DNA of 64,000 nucleotides from an uncultured Mucispirillum sp. (GTDB lineage: Bacteria > Chrysiogenota > Deferribacteres > Deferribacterales > Mucispirillaceae), in assembly GCA_944324495.1 (NCBI GenBank), contig CALUWN010000004.1:62001-126000 (forward strand), given 5' to 3'. A model generated the notes under the pieces. The model did no database searches and was not told where the DNA came from. It worked only from the letters and a program-made list of their open reading frames with translations. Position 1 is the first letter of the stretch; each line of letters begins with the position of its first letter. Made by a program: the position numbers and the translations under genes. Of the stretch, positions 18,480 through 27,036 are shown one piece after another.

Positions 18480-19742
18480 ATGGCTAAAATTACTAAAAAT
18501 GGAAATAAATTAGTTGTACCTGATGAGCTTACCCTGCCTTATATTGAAGGTGATGGTGTAGGTGTTGAGATAACAAATGCCTGCAAAAAAATTATAGAAC
18601 ACACTGTTAATACTGCATATAAAGGCAGCAAAAAAATAGAGTGGCTGGAAGTTTTAGGTGGTGAAAAAGCTTATAGTAAAACTGGAGAGTGGCTGCCAGA
18701 AGGAACTATGAATACATTTAAAGAATATTTAATAGGTATTAAAGGACCTCTTACTACCCCTGTTGGTGGTGGTATTCGTTCTTTAAATGTAGCTTTAAGG
18801 CAGGAGCTTGATTTATTTGTTTGCTTAAGACCTGTTGAATGGTTTAAAGGCGTATCCTCTCCATTAAAAGAACCAAATAAAGTTGATATGGTAGTTTTCC
18901 GTGAAAATACTGAAGATATATATGCTGGTATTGAATGGGAAAGTGGCAGCGAGGAAGCAAAAAAATTCTATAAATTTTTACATGATGAAATGGGTGTAAA
19001 AAAAGTACGCTTTCCAGAAACATCATCTTTTGGTGTAAAACCAGTTTCTCAGGAAGGTACTTCAAGGCTTGTATGTGCTGCTATTGAGTATGCAATTAAC
19101 AATAAAAAACCATCTGTAACACTGGTACATAAAGGTAATATTATGAAATTTACAGAGGGTGGATTTAAAAAATGGGGTTATGAAGTAGCTGAAAAAGAAT
19201 TTAAAGAATACACCTTTACAATGAATGAGTATGCTGCCATTAAAAAAGAAAAAGGTGCAGAAGCTGCTGACAGTGCATATAATAATGCTGTAAAATCTGG
19301 TAAAATTATAATTAAAGATAATATTGCAGATGCGTTTTTACAAAACACTCTACTTAAACCTGAAGATTATTCTGTTATTGCCACATTAAATTTAAATGGT
19401 GACTATATTTCAGACCAGCTTGCTGCTATGGTTGGCGGCATCGGTATTGCTCCGGGTGCTAACATAAACTATAATACAGGACACGCAATTTTTGAAGCAA
19501 CTCATGGTACTGCTCCAGATATTGCAGGAAAAAATATAGTAAACCCATGCTCTATGCTTTTATCCTTTGCTATGCTGTTTGAATATATTTCATGGAAAGA
19601 AGTAAGCGATAAAATAAAAGCTGCACTTGTAGAATCTTTTGGTAATGGTTATGCAACATATGATTTAGCAAGGTTTATGGAAAATGGAAAATCACTTTCC
19701 ACATCAGATTTTTCTGATAATATTATTAAACTTATAAGGTAG
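18480..19742 (+). CDS. icd: Isocitrate dehydrogenase, coenzyme preference uncertain
   Basis: A 420-residue dimeric IDH close to the E. coli type. Substrate residues are conserved: RSLNVALRQ (Ser101, Asn103, Arg107), Arg117 and [11 protein letters not shown] (Arg141). In the coenzyme pocket, HGTAPDIAG gives Asp347-Ile348 where E. coli has Lys344-Tyr345. Asp-Ile there is the change that favours NAD+ by clashing with the 2'-phosphate. Yet Val354, Tyr394 and Arg398 keep the NADP-type identities of E. coli Val351, Tyr391 and Arg395. The enzyme is therefore probably NAD-preferring but with a mixed pocket. It sits between acn and gltA; the upstream ribosome site is AAAGGTGA. Confidence 0.93.
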   Translation: MAKITKNGNKLVVPDELTLPYIEGDGVGVEITNACKKIIEHTVNTAYKGSKKIEWLEVLGGEKAYSKTGEWLPEGTMNTFKEYLIGIKGPLTTPVGGGIRSLNVALRQELDLFVCLRPVEWFKGVSSPLKEPNKVDMVVFRENTEDIYAGIEWESGSEEAKKFYKFLHDEMGVKKVRFPETSSFGVKPVSQEGTSRLVCAAIEYAINNKKPSVTLVHKGNIMKFTEGGFKKWGYEVAEKEFKEYTFTMNEYAAIKKEKGAEAADSAYNNAVKSGKIIIKDNIADAFLQNTLLKPEDYSVIATLNLNGDYISDQLAAMVGGIGIAPGANINYNTGHAIFEATHGTAPDIAGKNIVNPCSMLLSFAMLFEYISWKEVSDKIKAALVESFGNGYATYDLARFMENGKSLSTSDFSDNIIKLIR

Positions 19743-19754
19743 GTAAATTTAAGA

Positions 19755-21134
19755 ATGAGTTATGATAGTTTTTCTGAAGAATGTGCTACGATTAAAGAAC
19801 ATTTAATATATGACTTATCTGAATCTATGAGAGAAGCTACAGAAATGGATTTAAGCCTTTTTAAAAAATATAATGTTAAACGCGGTCTTAGAAATGAGGA
19901 CGGCACAGGTGTTTTAGTTGGTCTTACTCGTATTGGTAATGTTGTGGGATACGAAAAAACTGAGGAAGGCTTAATACCAATTCCTGGTAAACTTTTTTAC
20001 AGAGGTATTGATATAAATGATATGGTGCATGCCCTCCTGCGTGAAAAAAGATTAGGGTTTGAAGAAGTATCATATCTTCTTTTATCTGGTAAACTGCCAA
20101 ATAAAACACAATTAGATGAATTCAAATGCATGATTGCTTCAGAAATGCCACTGGAGAAAAAAACAAGACTGCATTTAATAGATTTAGAAGGTTCAGATAT
20201 TATGAATATACTTGCAAGAACAGTTTTGGAAATGTATATTTATGATAAAAATCCAAATGATGTAACACAGGCAAATTTAATGAGGCAGTCATTATATCTG
20301 CTTTCAAAATTCCCTACTATTATATCATATGCTTACCATGTACTTCGTCATGCTTATAATGGTAGAACAATGCATATAAGACACCCTAGGGAAGATTTAT
20401 CCATTGCAGAAAATTTACTTTTTATGATAAAAGGTGAAGATTTTACTGAACTTGAAGCAAGAACTCTTGACCTTCTGCTTCTTTTACAGGCAGACCATGG
20501 AGGTGGTAACAACTCTACCTTTACAGTGCGTGTTACAAGCTCCACTATGACAGATACTTATTCTTCAATTGCAGCTGGTATTGGCTCATTAAAAGGACCT
20601 TTGCATGGTGGTGCAAATTTAATGGTTGCTGATATGCTTGAACATTTAAAAGAAAATATTAAAAACTGGAAAGACCAAGAAGAAATAGATAATTATCTTC
20701 TTAAAATGCTTAATAAAGAAGCATATAATAAATCTGGTCTTATTTATGGTATTGGCCATGCAGTATATACAATATCTGACCCTAGAGCATTACTTTTAAA
20801 AGAATTAGCAAGGGATTTAGCAAAAGAAAAAAATAGAACAGATGAAATGGAGTTTCTTGAACTAATAGAATCTAGAGCTATTGAAAGCTTTAACTCATTT
20901 AAAAAAGGTACAACAAAAAGAGTATCTAGTAATATAGACTTTTACTCAGGCTTTGTTTATGATATGATTGGCATACCAAAAGAAATATTTACTCCACTTT
21001 TTGCTATGGCAAGAATTGTTGGCTGGTGTGCACACAGAAATGAGGAAATCACTTTTGCTGGTAAAAGAATTATTCGTCCGGGCTACAGCAGTATTGCTCC
21101 AGAAGTACCATATGTTGATATTTCAAACAGATAA
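19755..21134 (+). CDS. gltA: Citrate synthase
   Basis: Condenses oxaloacetate and acetyl-CoA to citrate. At 459 residues it belongs to the longer, Clostridia-like subgroup with an N-terminal extension of about 60 residues. Catalytic elements: QADHGGGNNSTFTVR (first His, about residue 248), LKGPLHGGANLMV (second His, about 279) and GIGHAVYTISDPRA (about 331-344) with the substrate-binding His/Arg. The catalytic Asp region lies in the C-terminal domain near NIDFYSGFVY. Third gene of the acn-icd-gltA operon; a good terminator follows 19 nt after the stop. Confidence 0.93.
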   Translation: MSYDSFSEECATIKEHLIYDLSESMREATEMDLSLFKKYNVKRGLRNEDGTGVLVGLTRIGNVVGYEKTEEGLIPIPGKLFYRGIDINDMVHALLREKRLGFEEVSYLLLSGKLPNKTQLDEFKCMIASEMPLEKKTRLHLIDLEGSDIMNILARTVLEMYIYDKNPNDVTQANLMRQSLYLLSKFPTIISYAYHVLRHAYNGRTMHIRHPREDLSIAENLLFMIKGEDFTELEARTLDLLLLLQADHGGGNNSTFTVRVTSSTMTDTYSSIAAGIGSLKGPLHGGANLMVADMLEHLKENIKNWKDQEEIDNYLLKMLNKEAYNKSGLIYGIGHAVYTISDPRALLLKELARDLAKEKNRTDEMEFLELIESRAIESFNSFKKGTTKRVSSNIDFYSGFVYDMIGIPKEIFTPLFAMARIVGWCAHRNEEITFAGKRIIRPGYSSIAPEVPYVDISNR

Positions 21135-21153
21135 ATATAATTATTACTCATAA

Positions 21154-21183
21154 AAATGAGCAGTAAATACTGCTCATTTTTTT
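21154..21183 (+). terminator. Rho-independent terminator after gltA
   Basis: Arms AAATGAGCAGTA and TACTGCTCATTT (21154-21165 and 21168-21179) are followed by a T-run of seven. An A-run precedes the stem, so it may work in both directions. Confidence 0.8.
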
Positions 21184-21243
21184 ATTATTATCACAGACTA
21201 AAATCTATTACAAAGTTTTATATTTCTTTTTTAAATGTTTTAG

Positions 21244-21259
21244 TATAGTATATACTATA
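21244..21259. promoter_or_regulatory. 16-bp perfect palindrome before ankyrin gene
   Basis: TATAGTATATACTATA reads the same on both strands and lies about 100 nt upstream of the ankyrin protein start. It could be an operator, but in such AT-rich DNA chance is also plausible. Confidence 0.25.
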
Positions 21260-21360
21260 TTGTATCCTTTTAATTATATTTGTTTATTTTTAAACATATG
21301 TAACTTTTTAGAAATAAATAGCACTATTAAGTATATATTAAGTTTGATTTGGTGCATTAT

Positions 21361-22677
21361 ATGAATAAAATTGCTATCACATTTGTTATTGTTTTACTTA
21401 CTCTTTCAGTTATTATCAGGCTTGATTACACTCAGGACAGTGGTAAAATCATTAATGAGGAAACAAAACAGGACAATGCAACAGCCTATATACAGGAAGT
21501 TAACCACTATGATAGTGGCTTTATGCTTTCAAATATTAAATATACAAAAGATAATACATTATCATTAAAAGATAACAGACTTATTGCAGCAATAATCAAT
21601 GGAGATGTTGTACAAGTAAAAAAATTACTTAATGAATGTGAAGAGGATATTTTATATCACTACCATTTTAATAATCAGGAGTTTAAACTTCCAATAGTTT
21701 TTATAGCAATTGGAAGTAATAACGATGAGTTAATAAATACAGTATTATCGCATGAAAAAATAGATAAAAATATTACAGCAAATATTATGCTTTATGATAA
21801 AGATGGTAATGCTATTACCACAAATATTTCACCTTTAGCATATGCTGTATATATTAATAATATTACACTTGCTGAAATCTTGATAAAAAATGGAGCTGAT
21901 GTAAATAAGAAATTAACAGGCAACAGAACTGCTATGTTCTATGTGAATAGTAAAGCAGGTATTGAACTGTTAGAAAAATATGGTGCAGATATTAATGCAG
22001 TATCTGTTCAAGGAAATACACCATTAATATATTCTATTATTAGAAATAATGTTTTTGCAGCTTTTGAATTTATTGCAAAAGGAAGTAACCCAAATCAGCT
22101 AAACCATGCTAATGCTACTCCACTTACTATTGCCATAAATAATAAAAATATATCAATGGTTAAGATGCTGCTTGCAAATGGAGCAGACAGTAACTTTTTT
22201 TCTCCAGAAAGCTATTCACCACTTATGGCAGCAGTTGCAAATTCTGATTTACAGACATTTCATCTTCTTTTAAATATGGGGGCAGATGCTAATGCTGAAA
22301 ATAAATTAGGAAGAACCTGTATATATTATATGCAGTCTTTTAACGAACAGTGGACTATATGGAGAGGGATGATTGAAGCATTAGCAGATACTATCAATAT
22401 TAACCATCAGGATATAAATGGTGATACGGTGCTGCACATTAACCCTGAGCGTTATTTATTATATAAAGAATTAAAACCAGACTTAAATATCCAAAACAAA
22501 AATGGAGATACACCATTACATCACTTAGTTAAGAAAACTAAAAATCCTGATATGGTGGAACTCTTTATTAAAGATGGTGCAAATATTCATATAAAAAATA
22601 AAGCAAACCAAACAGCTTTAGATATTGCAAAACTAAATAACAATCAAAAAATTATTGCAATTTTAGAAAATCATTAA
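21361..22677 (+). CDS. Ankyrin repeat protein with N-terminal membrane/signal segment
   Basis: A 438-residue protein. Residues 1-21 (MNKIAITFVIVLLTLSVIIR) form a signal anchor or signal peptide, so the repeat part is probably periplasmic. From about residue 65 onward there are around nine ankyrin-like repeats, seen as recurring TPLxxA.....xxxxxLLxxGADxN patterns (for example EILIKNGADVNKK, MLLANGADSN, HLLLNMGADANAENKLGR, FIKDGANIHIKNKANQTALD). Ankyrin repeats bind proteins; the partner is unknown. The ATG at 21361 was preferred over upstream TTG/GTG codons because the signal segment begins there. It overlaps the 3' end of tadA by four bases in convergent orientation. Confidence 0.75.
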   Translation: MNKIAITFVIVLLTLSVIIRLDYTQDSGKIINEETKQDNATAYIQEVNHYDSGFMLSNIKYTKDNTLSLKDNRLIAAIINGDVVQVKKLLNECEEDILYHYHFNNQEFKLPIVFIAIGSNNDELINTVLSHEKIDKNITANIMLYDKDGNAITTNISPLAYAVYINNITLAEILIKNGADVNKKLTGNRTAMFYVNSKAGIELLEKYGADINAVSVQGNTPLIYSIIRNNVFAAFEFIAKGSNPNQLNHANATPLTIAINNKNISMVKMLLANGADSNFFSPESYSPLMAAVANSDLQTFHLLLNMGADANAENKLGRTCIYYMQSFNEQWTIWRGMIEALADTININHQDINGDTVLHINPERYLLYKELKPDLNIQNKNGDTPLHHLVKKTKNPDMVELFIKDGANIHIKNKANQTALDIAKLNNNQKIIAILENH

Positions 22678-23132
22678 TCTTTTTGTCTTAGTTTCAAAAA
22701 AAATGATTTCATAAGCTCTATAATTTCATTTTCCAATAAACCATATTCATAACTTACTTTATGGTTTAAGTCTTGTTTATCAAAAATATTATCTTTTGAA
22801 ACAATGCCACCAAACTTAGGTTCTTTTACTCCAAAATATACCTTTTTTATTCTTGCCTGCAATATTGCTCCAGCACACATAATACAAGGCTCTGCTGTAA
22901 CATACATAATGGTATCATTTAAACGCCAGTCGCCTGTATTTATACAAGCTTCCTTAATTGCTTCAATTTCTGCATGGCTTACAGGGTCTTTTAACATTTC
23001 TTTTTTATTATAACCTGTGCCAATTATATTATTATCTTTTACAATAACAGCTCCAACTGGCACTTCCATTAAATCATATGCCTTTTGTGCTTGAATAAAA
23101 GCCTGCTGCATAAACAATATATGGTTATCCAT
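22674..23132 (-). CDS. tadA: tRNA adenosine deaminase TadA
   Basis: Zinc deaminase of 152 residues that converts A34 of tRNA-Arg(ACG) to inosine. The zinc site is complete: HAE at residues 53-55 (His53, proton-shuttling Glu55) and PCIMC with Cys83 and Cys86. The helix VGAVIVKDNNIIGTGYN and the ILQARIKKVYFGVKEPKFG segment are typical for TadA. Last gene of the prmA-phosphatase-rsmE-tadA run; its start overlaps the rsmE 3' end by 8 bases. A guanine deaminase is a less likely alternative because the length and motifs fit TadA. Confidence 0.88.
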   Translation of the reverse strand: MDNHILFMQQAFIQAQKAYDLMEVPVGAVIVKDNNIIGTGYNKKEMLKDPVSHAEIEAIKEACINTGDWRLNDTIMYVTAEPCIMCAGAILQARIKKVYFGVKEPKFGGIVSKDNIFDKQDLNHKVSYEYGLLENEIIELMKSFFLKLRQKD

Positions 23133-23820
23133 TAATGCTCAGCCTAACCATACCAGCAAATAATACAGCAGCAGTTTCCGCTTTTAATATAGTATTTATT
23201 GGTGTATATGCTTTAAATCCTGATTCTACTAAAAAGTTATATTCTTTTTCAGTAAAACCACCCTCTGGGCCAATTATCATTGATATATTATTAGATGTTA
23301 CATTAGGAAGTGATTTTTCACCCATTCTTTCATGAAAAAGAATTTTAATATCACTATCATCTTTTATCCGCTCAAGTTTCACGCTTGGCAGTATAGTCAT
23401 TAATTCTTCTCTTTCACACTGCATGGCAGCTTCTTTTGCTATTAAATTATATCTTTCCATAGCATTTGGTTTTATGTTTTCAAAACTTCTAGCAGAAACA
23501 ACAGGTATTAAATGTGTTACTCCTAATTCAGAATATTTTTCCACCATAAAATCCATATATTCGCGTTTTGTGATACACTGATATACTTTTAATGTATAAT
23601 TATTTCTTACAACTGGACGTTTTTCTAATATCCTTACTTGGATAGACTTTTTACCAGATAAATGTATCTCCCCTAAAGCTAGCTCATCATGTGTTAAAAC
23701 TTCAATATTATCGCCCTGCTCTGCTCTTAAAACAGTTTTTAACTTTCTGGATTGATTTTCATCAAGTTCAATAATTGATGAAAGTTGGTTATCATAATAT
23801 ACTCTTTTTAATCTTCCCAT
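23125..23820 (-). CDS. rsmE: 16S rRNA m3U1498 methyltransferase RsmE
   Basis: A SPOUT-class methyltransferase of 231 residues that methylates U1498 of 16S rRNA. The N-terminal PUA-like part (residues 1-70) is followed by the knotted methyltransferase domain with KEAAMQCER (about 128-136), IIGPEGGFTEKEY (about 181-193) and LKAETAAVLFAGMV near the end, which together form the SAM pocket. The start overlaps the phosphatase gene by 13 bases, so translation is probably coupled. Normal length for the family. Confidence 0.92.
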   Translation of the reverse strand: MGRLKRVYYDNQLSSIIELDENQSRKLKTVLRAEQGDNIEVLTHDELALGEIHLSGKKSIQVRILEKRPVVRNNYTLKVYQCITKREYMDFMVEKYSELGVTHLIPVVSARSFENIKPNAMERYNLIAKEAAMQCEREELMTILPSVKLERIKDDSDIKILFHERMGEKSLPNVTSNNISMIIGPEGGFTEKEYNFLVESGFKAYTPINTILKAETAAVLFAGMVRLSING

Positions 23821-24584
23821 GGAAATGACTCAAATGTGTATTTACCTTCATCATCAATAATCATGGCTGTTAATTTGCCACCATAGCAGCATCCAGTATC
23901 AATATTAATACTTATAACTTCATTATCAGCATCTTTATATATACTTGGAACTGCTCTGTGAAGCTCTTCTTTTGTGCTGTTTTTATTAACAACAGCATCA
24001 TGACCATTAACTAAAATATAATCATAATATTTTGTTTTAAAATCCCTTGTATGTTTATGCCATAAAAACGGATAATGCCTTCTTTTTTCTTCCTCTGTAC
24101 ACATTTCATACTGCTTTTGTGGAGGAATATTATGAAAAGCAGGACCAGCATGGGAAAAAAGAAACTTACATTTTTTTGTTTCTTCAACATAATATTCTTG
24201 AAAGCTGTTAAAAAATTCCATAAACGGTAAAAAATATGGTGCTATTTCCCAGTGGCTTTTAGTAGCTGCTTCCTCCACTGGTATATCCATAAATGAAGCA
24301 ACTGTATTTAAGCCTACTCTCTCATGCCATACAAAATCAGGATATCGTCCTTGGTTTTCTACTGCATTAATAAGTAAATCTTCATGGTTGCCTTTTAAAA
24401 ATGTCATAAGGGTTTCTCCCTGCCTATCCATTAAAAATTCAACCACTTCTTTTGAATGCATACCCCTGTCTATTATATCACCTAGAAAAATAAACCTGTG
24501 AATCAAATATTTATCTTTACAAGTATAATATAGTTTTTTTAAAGTTGTGATACATCCATGTATGTCACCTACAACAGCTAACAT
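23808..24584 (-). CDS. Serine/threonine-type metallophosphatase
   Basis: Calcineurin-like phosphoesterase of 258 residues, in the PPP class of protein phosphatases and diadenosine tetraphosphatases. The three metal and phosphate motifs are GDIHG (6-10), GDIIDRG (35-41) and GNHED (65-69); LFSHAGP and VNGHD supply the later histidines. The layout matches PrpA-like or bacterial PPP phosphatases rather than ApaH, which is longer. It lies between prmA and rsmE with overlaps on both sides, a placement probably due to cotranscription rather than function. Substrate unknown. Confidence 0.85.
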   Translation of the reverse strand: MLAVVGDIHGCITTLKKLYYTCKDKYLIHRFIFLGDIIDRGMHSKEVVEFLMDRQGETLMTFLKGNHEDLLINAVENQGRYPDFVWHERVGLNTVASFMDIPVEEAATKSHWEIAPYFLPFMEFFNSFQEYYVEETKKCKFLFSHAGPAFHNIPPQKQYEMCTEEEKRRHYPFLWHKHTRDFKTKYYDYILVNGHDAVVNKNSTKEELHRAVPSIYKDADNEVISINIDTGCCYGGKLTAMIIDDEGKYTFESFPWED

Positions 24585-25375
24585 TTTTTAAGCCTCACTC
24601 CAGTCCATTCATTTATTGTAATACGCTCTTCCTCTATGTACCCACTGCATAATTGAGATTTTATATTTTCATATTCACTATCTAATATACCTGAATAAAT
24701 AACATATTCTGAAGCAAGTTCATTTACTTTATCTTTTATAGAAAGCAGTACACTAGATATTATATTAGCACAAACAATATCATATTTTTTATTATAAATA
24801 TCTTTAATATCCCCAACCCATGCTGAGATATTATGGCAGTTATTATCTGCTATATTTTCCATACAGTTATCATGCGACATTGGGTCAATATCAAAAGCAT
24901 CAACCTCTTTTGCACCATACATTGAAGCAGCAATTGATAAAATACCGCTTCCTGTGCCTACATCAAGCATTGTTTTGCCTTTAACACATGAAGAAAGAAG
25001 CCTTGCTGCAATTTTAGTTGTTGGGTGAGCCCCTGTACCAAAAGCAAGCGAAGGGTTTATATATAATGTCCTCCTGTTATCATCAAAAACTTTACCCTTT
25101 TCAAAAATGAAAAATATATCATCAGTTAAATAATCTTCCTGAATGTATTCTTTCCATTTTTCCTGCCAGCCTGTTTCTTCTGTGTTTTTTGATTCAAAAG
25201 AAATATTTAATTCCTGCAAAATATCTGTTATATCATCTTCTGAATAAATTAAATAAGTTGTTTCACCCTGAAATTCTTCCTCACCTATAAAAGCTTCTGC
25301 TTCTTCTAAAAGTGTACGTAAAACTTCAGGTAATGTTTCTAATCTATACTCTATCATAAGCATACTATATTGCAT
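24578..25375 (-). CDS. prmA: Ribosomal protein L11 methyltransferase PrmA
   Basis: SAM-dependent methyltransferase of 265 residues that trimethylates ribosomal protein L11. The N-terminal substrate-binding domain (about 1-95) is followed by the signature INPSLAFGTGAHPTTKIA, then motif I MLDVGTGSGILSIAA and AFDIDPMSHDNCMENI. The NPPY-like catalytic stretch here reads VCANIISSVLL, typical for PrmA. First gene of its four-gene run. The first ATG at 25375 has only AAAG upstream; ATGs five and seven codons in are possible starts. Confidence 0.9.
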   Translation of the reverse strand: MQYSMLMIEYRLETLPEVLRTLLEEAEAFIGEEEFQGETTYLIYSEDDITDILQELNISFESKNTEETGWQEKWKEYIQEDYLTDDIFFIFEKGKVFDDNRRTLYINPSLAFGTGAHPTTKIAARLLSSCVKGKTMLDVGTGSGILSIAASMYGAKEVDAFDIDPMSHDNCMENIADNNCHNISAWVGDIKDIYNKKYDIVCANIISSVLLSIKDKVNELASEYVIYSGILDSEYENIKSQLCSGYIEEERITINEWTGVRLKKC

Positions 25376-25433
25376 ATCTTTAAAACTTTCAATATTATAT
25401 TGAAAAATATATTAAAAATTATTATATATAATT

Positions 25434-26189
25434 ATGAGATTATCTGTTTTTATTGCACAAAAATATAATATTTCAAGGCGTACAGCTAAAGAATATATAA
25501 AAAATGGGTTTGTAATCAGTGGTAAAAGTATCATTACAAAAGATATTGATATTTTAGGTAATGAAGATATTATTTTAAATGTACCACAAAATAATATATC
25601 TTATAATCTAAATGATTATATAATTTATCAAGATAATAATTATATATTTTTTTATAAACCACCTTTTATGCATTCAGAACGTCATACCATTTCAGATAGT
25701 CTTACAGTAAGTGATATTTATAAAAATTTTCCTGACTTTAAACCATTATCACGGCTTGATTATGAAGCTGATGGAGTTATTGGTATAATTTCTAAAAATA
25801 TACCACTTAATAATATTTCAAAATCATATTATGCTGTTGTTTGTGGCGATTTTAAATCAAATATTACCCTGTCTAATAAGATTGATGCAGATAATAAGCA
25901 AAAAGTAAAAGTATTAGAAGATAATGGTGGGTTTCCTGCTGTAATAAAAAAAGTAAGTTCTAATGGAAAATACAGCCTTGTATCTGTTGCTTTGGAAAAA
26001 GCAGCAAGACATCAAGTAAGAGCATTTCTTTCATACCTTCATTTTCCTATATTAGGCGACAAACTCTATGGTGGAGCAAATTTTAAAAGATTATGTCTGC
26101 ACTGCTTTAGCTATACTATTAATGATGTAACAGTTATGTGCAAAAAACAGACTGATGAATTTCTTAAAATGTATAAATCTTTAGATTAA
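25434..26189 (+). CDS. RluA-family pseudouridine synthase
   Basis: RNA pseudouridine synthase of 251 residues. The N-terminal S4-like domain (residues 1-50, SRRTAKEYIKNGFVISGK) binds RNA. The catalytic motif is LSRLDYEADGVIG with Asp109 as nucleophile, and the later motifs KAARHQVRAFLSYL and FPILGDKLYGG are those of the RluA group. Which RNA position is modified (23S rRNA or tRNA) cannot be told. The sequence is on the short side and degenerate around residues 140-180, so a specific Rlu name is not assigned. Divergent from prmA over 58 nt, and its end overlaps the HAD gene by nine bases in convergent orientation. Confidence 0.82.
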   Translation: MRLSVFIAQKYNISRRTAKEYIKNGFVISGKSIITKDIDILGNEDIILNVPQNNISYNLNDYIIYQDNNYIFFYKPPFMHSERHTISDSLTVSDIYKNFPDFKPLSRLDYEADGVIGIISKNIPLNNISKSYYAVVCGDFKSNITLSNKIDADNKQKVKVLEDNGGFPAVIKKVSSNGKYSLVSVALEKAARHQVRAFLSYLHFPILGDKLYGGANFKRLCLHCFSYTINDVTVMCKKQTDEFLKMYKSLD

Positions 26190-26807
26190 ATATTTTTCCA
26201 CATCTTTATGGTTATGTATTACTGGTGCATCTTGTAATGTATTTTTATAAGCTAAAAAATTTGCACCACTTGATATGGCAGCGTTATAATCTGTCATAGA
26301 ATCGCCAATAAACAGCACCTCTTTTGGCTCAATATTATAAAAATTACATATTTTATATACACCTTCTGGGTCAGGTTTTGGGTTTACCACATCTCTTGAT
26401 GTTACAAGGTAGGAAAAATATTCCCTAATATTAAAATATGTTAGTAAATCAGACAGCGAACGCCCTCTGTTTGTATCAACTGCCATAGAAATGCCATATC
26501 TTTTTACAATTTCAAGCCCTTCTATTAATGTAGGCTCTAAAATGATATCTTCAAAACCAGAGTTATAAGGGACTGTTTTTATAGTATTATACAATTTTTC
26601 TTTAATACTTTTATCACCACCAGAAATAACATCAATAATACCATCTTCTGTATAGGAAAGTACAATTCTTTTAAACTTTTCATCAGAAAAATCAGGCATA
26701 GACACACCGCTTACATTAGCAAGCCAAGAATAATATTTTAAAATAGCATTATCACTATTTACTATTACACCATCACAATCATATATAACAGCCTTTATCT
26801 TTCCCAT
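26181..26807 (-). CDS. HAD-superfamily phosphatase (phosphoglycolate phosphatase-like)
   Basis: A 208-residue haloacid dehalogenase-type hydrolase. Motif I is VIYDCDG with nucleophile Asp10 and acid Asp12; motif II is MAVDTNRG; Lys in NPKPDPEGV is motif III; and LFIGDSMTDYNAA is motif IV. The helical cap between residues 15 and 85 is of the type seen in phosphoglycolate and sugar phosphatases. The ATG at 26807 was chosen over one four codons upstream because GAGG stands 6 nt before it. Substrate unknown. Confidence 0.8.
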   Translation of the reverse strand: MGKIKAVIYDCDGVIVNSDNAILKYYSWLANVSGVSMPDFSDEKFKRIVLSYTEDGIIDVISGGDKSIKEKLYNTIKTVPYNSGFEDIILEPTLIEGLEIVKRYGISMAVDTNRGRSLSDLLTYFNIREYFSYLVTSRDVVNPKPDPEGVYKICNFYNIEPKEVLFIGDSMTDYNAAISSGANFLAYKNTLQDAPVIHNHKDVEKYLI

Positions 26808-26893
26808 TATAAACCTCATAGTATTTTCTGATTATTGCCTGAATAGTATATATAAAATAATATTTTTTTCAATATTTTTATAATCCTGCAAAA

Positions 26894-26909
26894 CGGCATA
26901 TTTTTTGCT
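26894..26909 (+). promoter_or_regulatory. Candidate sigma-54 promoter for fliD
   Basis: CGGCATATTTTTTGCT keeps the invariant GG and GC of the -24/-12 promoter with the required 10-nt separation, and differs from TGGCAC-N5-TTGCW at two positions. It would give a leader of about 115 nt. An NtrC-family activator is coded in the same window. Confidence 0.5.
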
Positions 26910-26972
26910 TGTATTTTATATGGAAATGTATGTTTGCATATAAAGCTATATAAATTATTAATAAAAATAAAC

Positions 26973-26999
26973 TAAAGAAATTCATATTTTAGACGAATA
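26973..26999 (+). promoter_or_regulatory. Candidate sigma-28 promoter for fliD
   Basis: TAAAGAAA and GACGAATA are separated by 11 nt, as in the flagellar sigma-28 consensus TAAAGTTT-N11-GCCGATAA. The first four bases of the -35 fit; the -10 fits only partly. Weaker than the sigma-54 candidate. Confidence 0.3.
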
Positions 27000-27036
27000 A
27001 AACGTTAGATATGGGTTCCTTTTATGGAGGATATAT

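Noticed and set aside
26930-26948. TGGAAATGTATGTTTGC as a sigma-54 promoter
   Set aside because: The GG and GC elements are 12 nt apart, not 10, so it does not fit. The site at 26894-26909 does.
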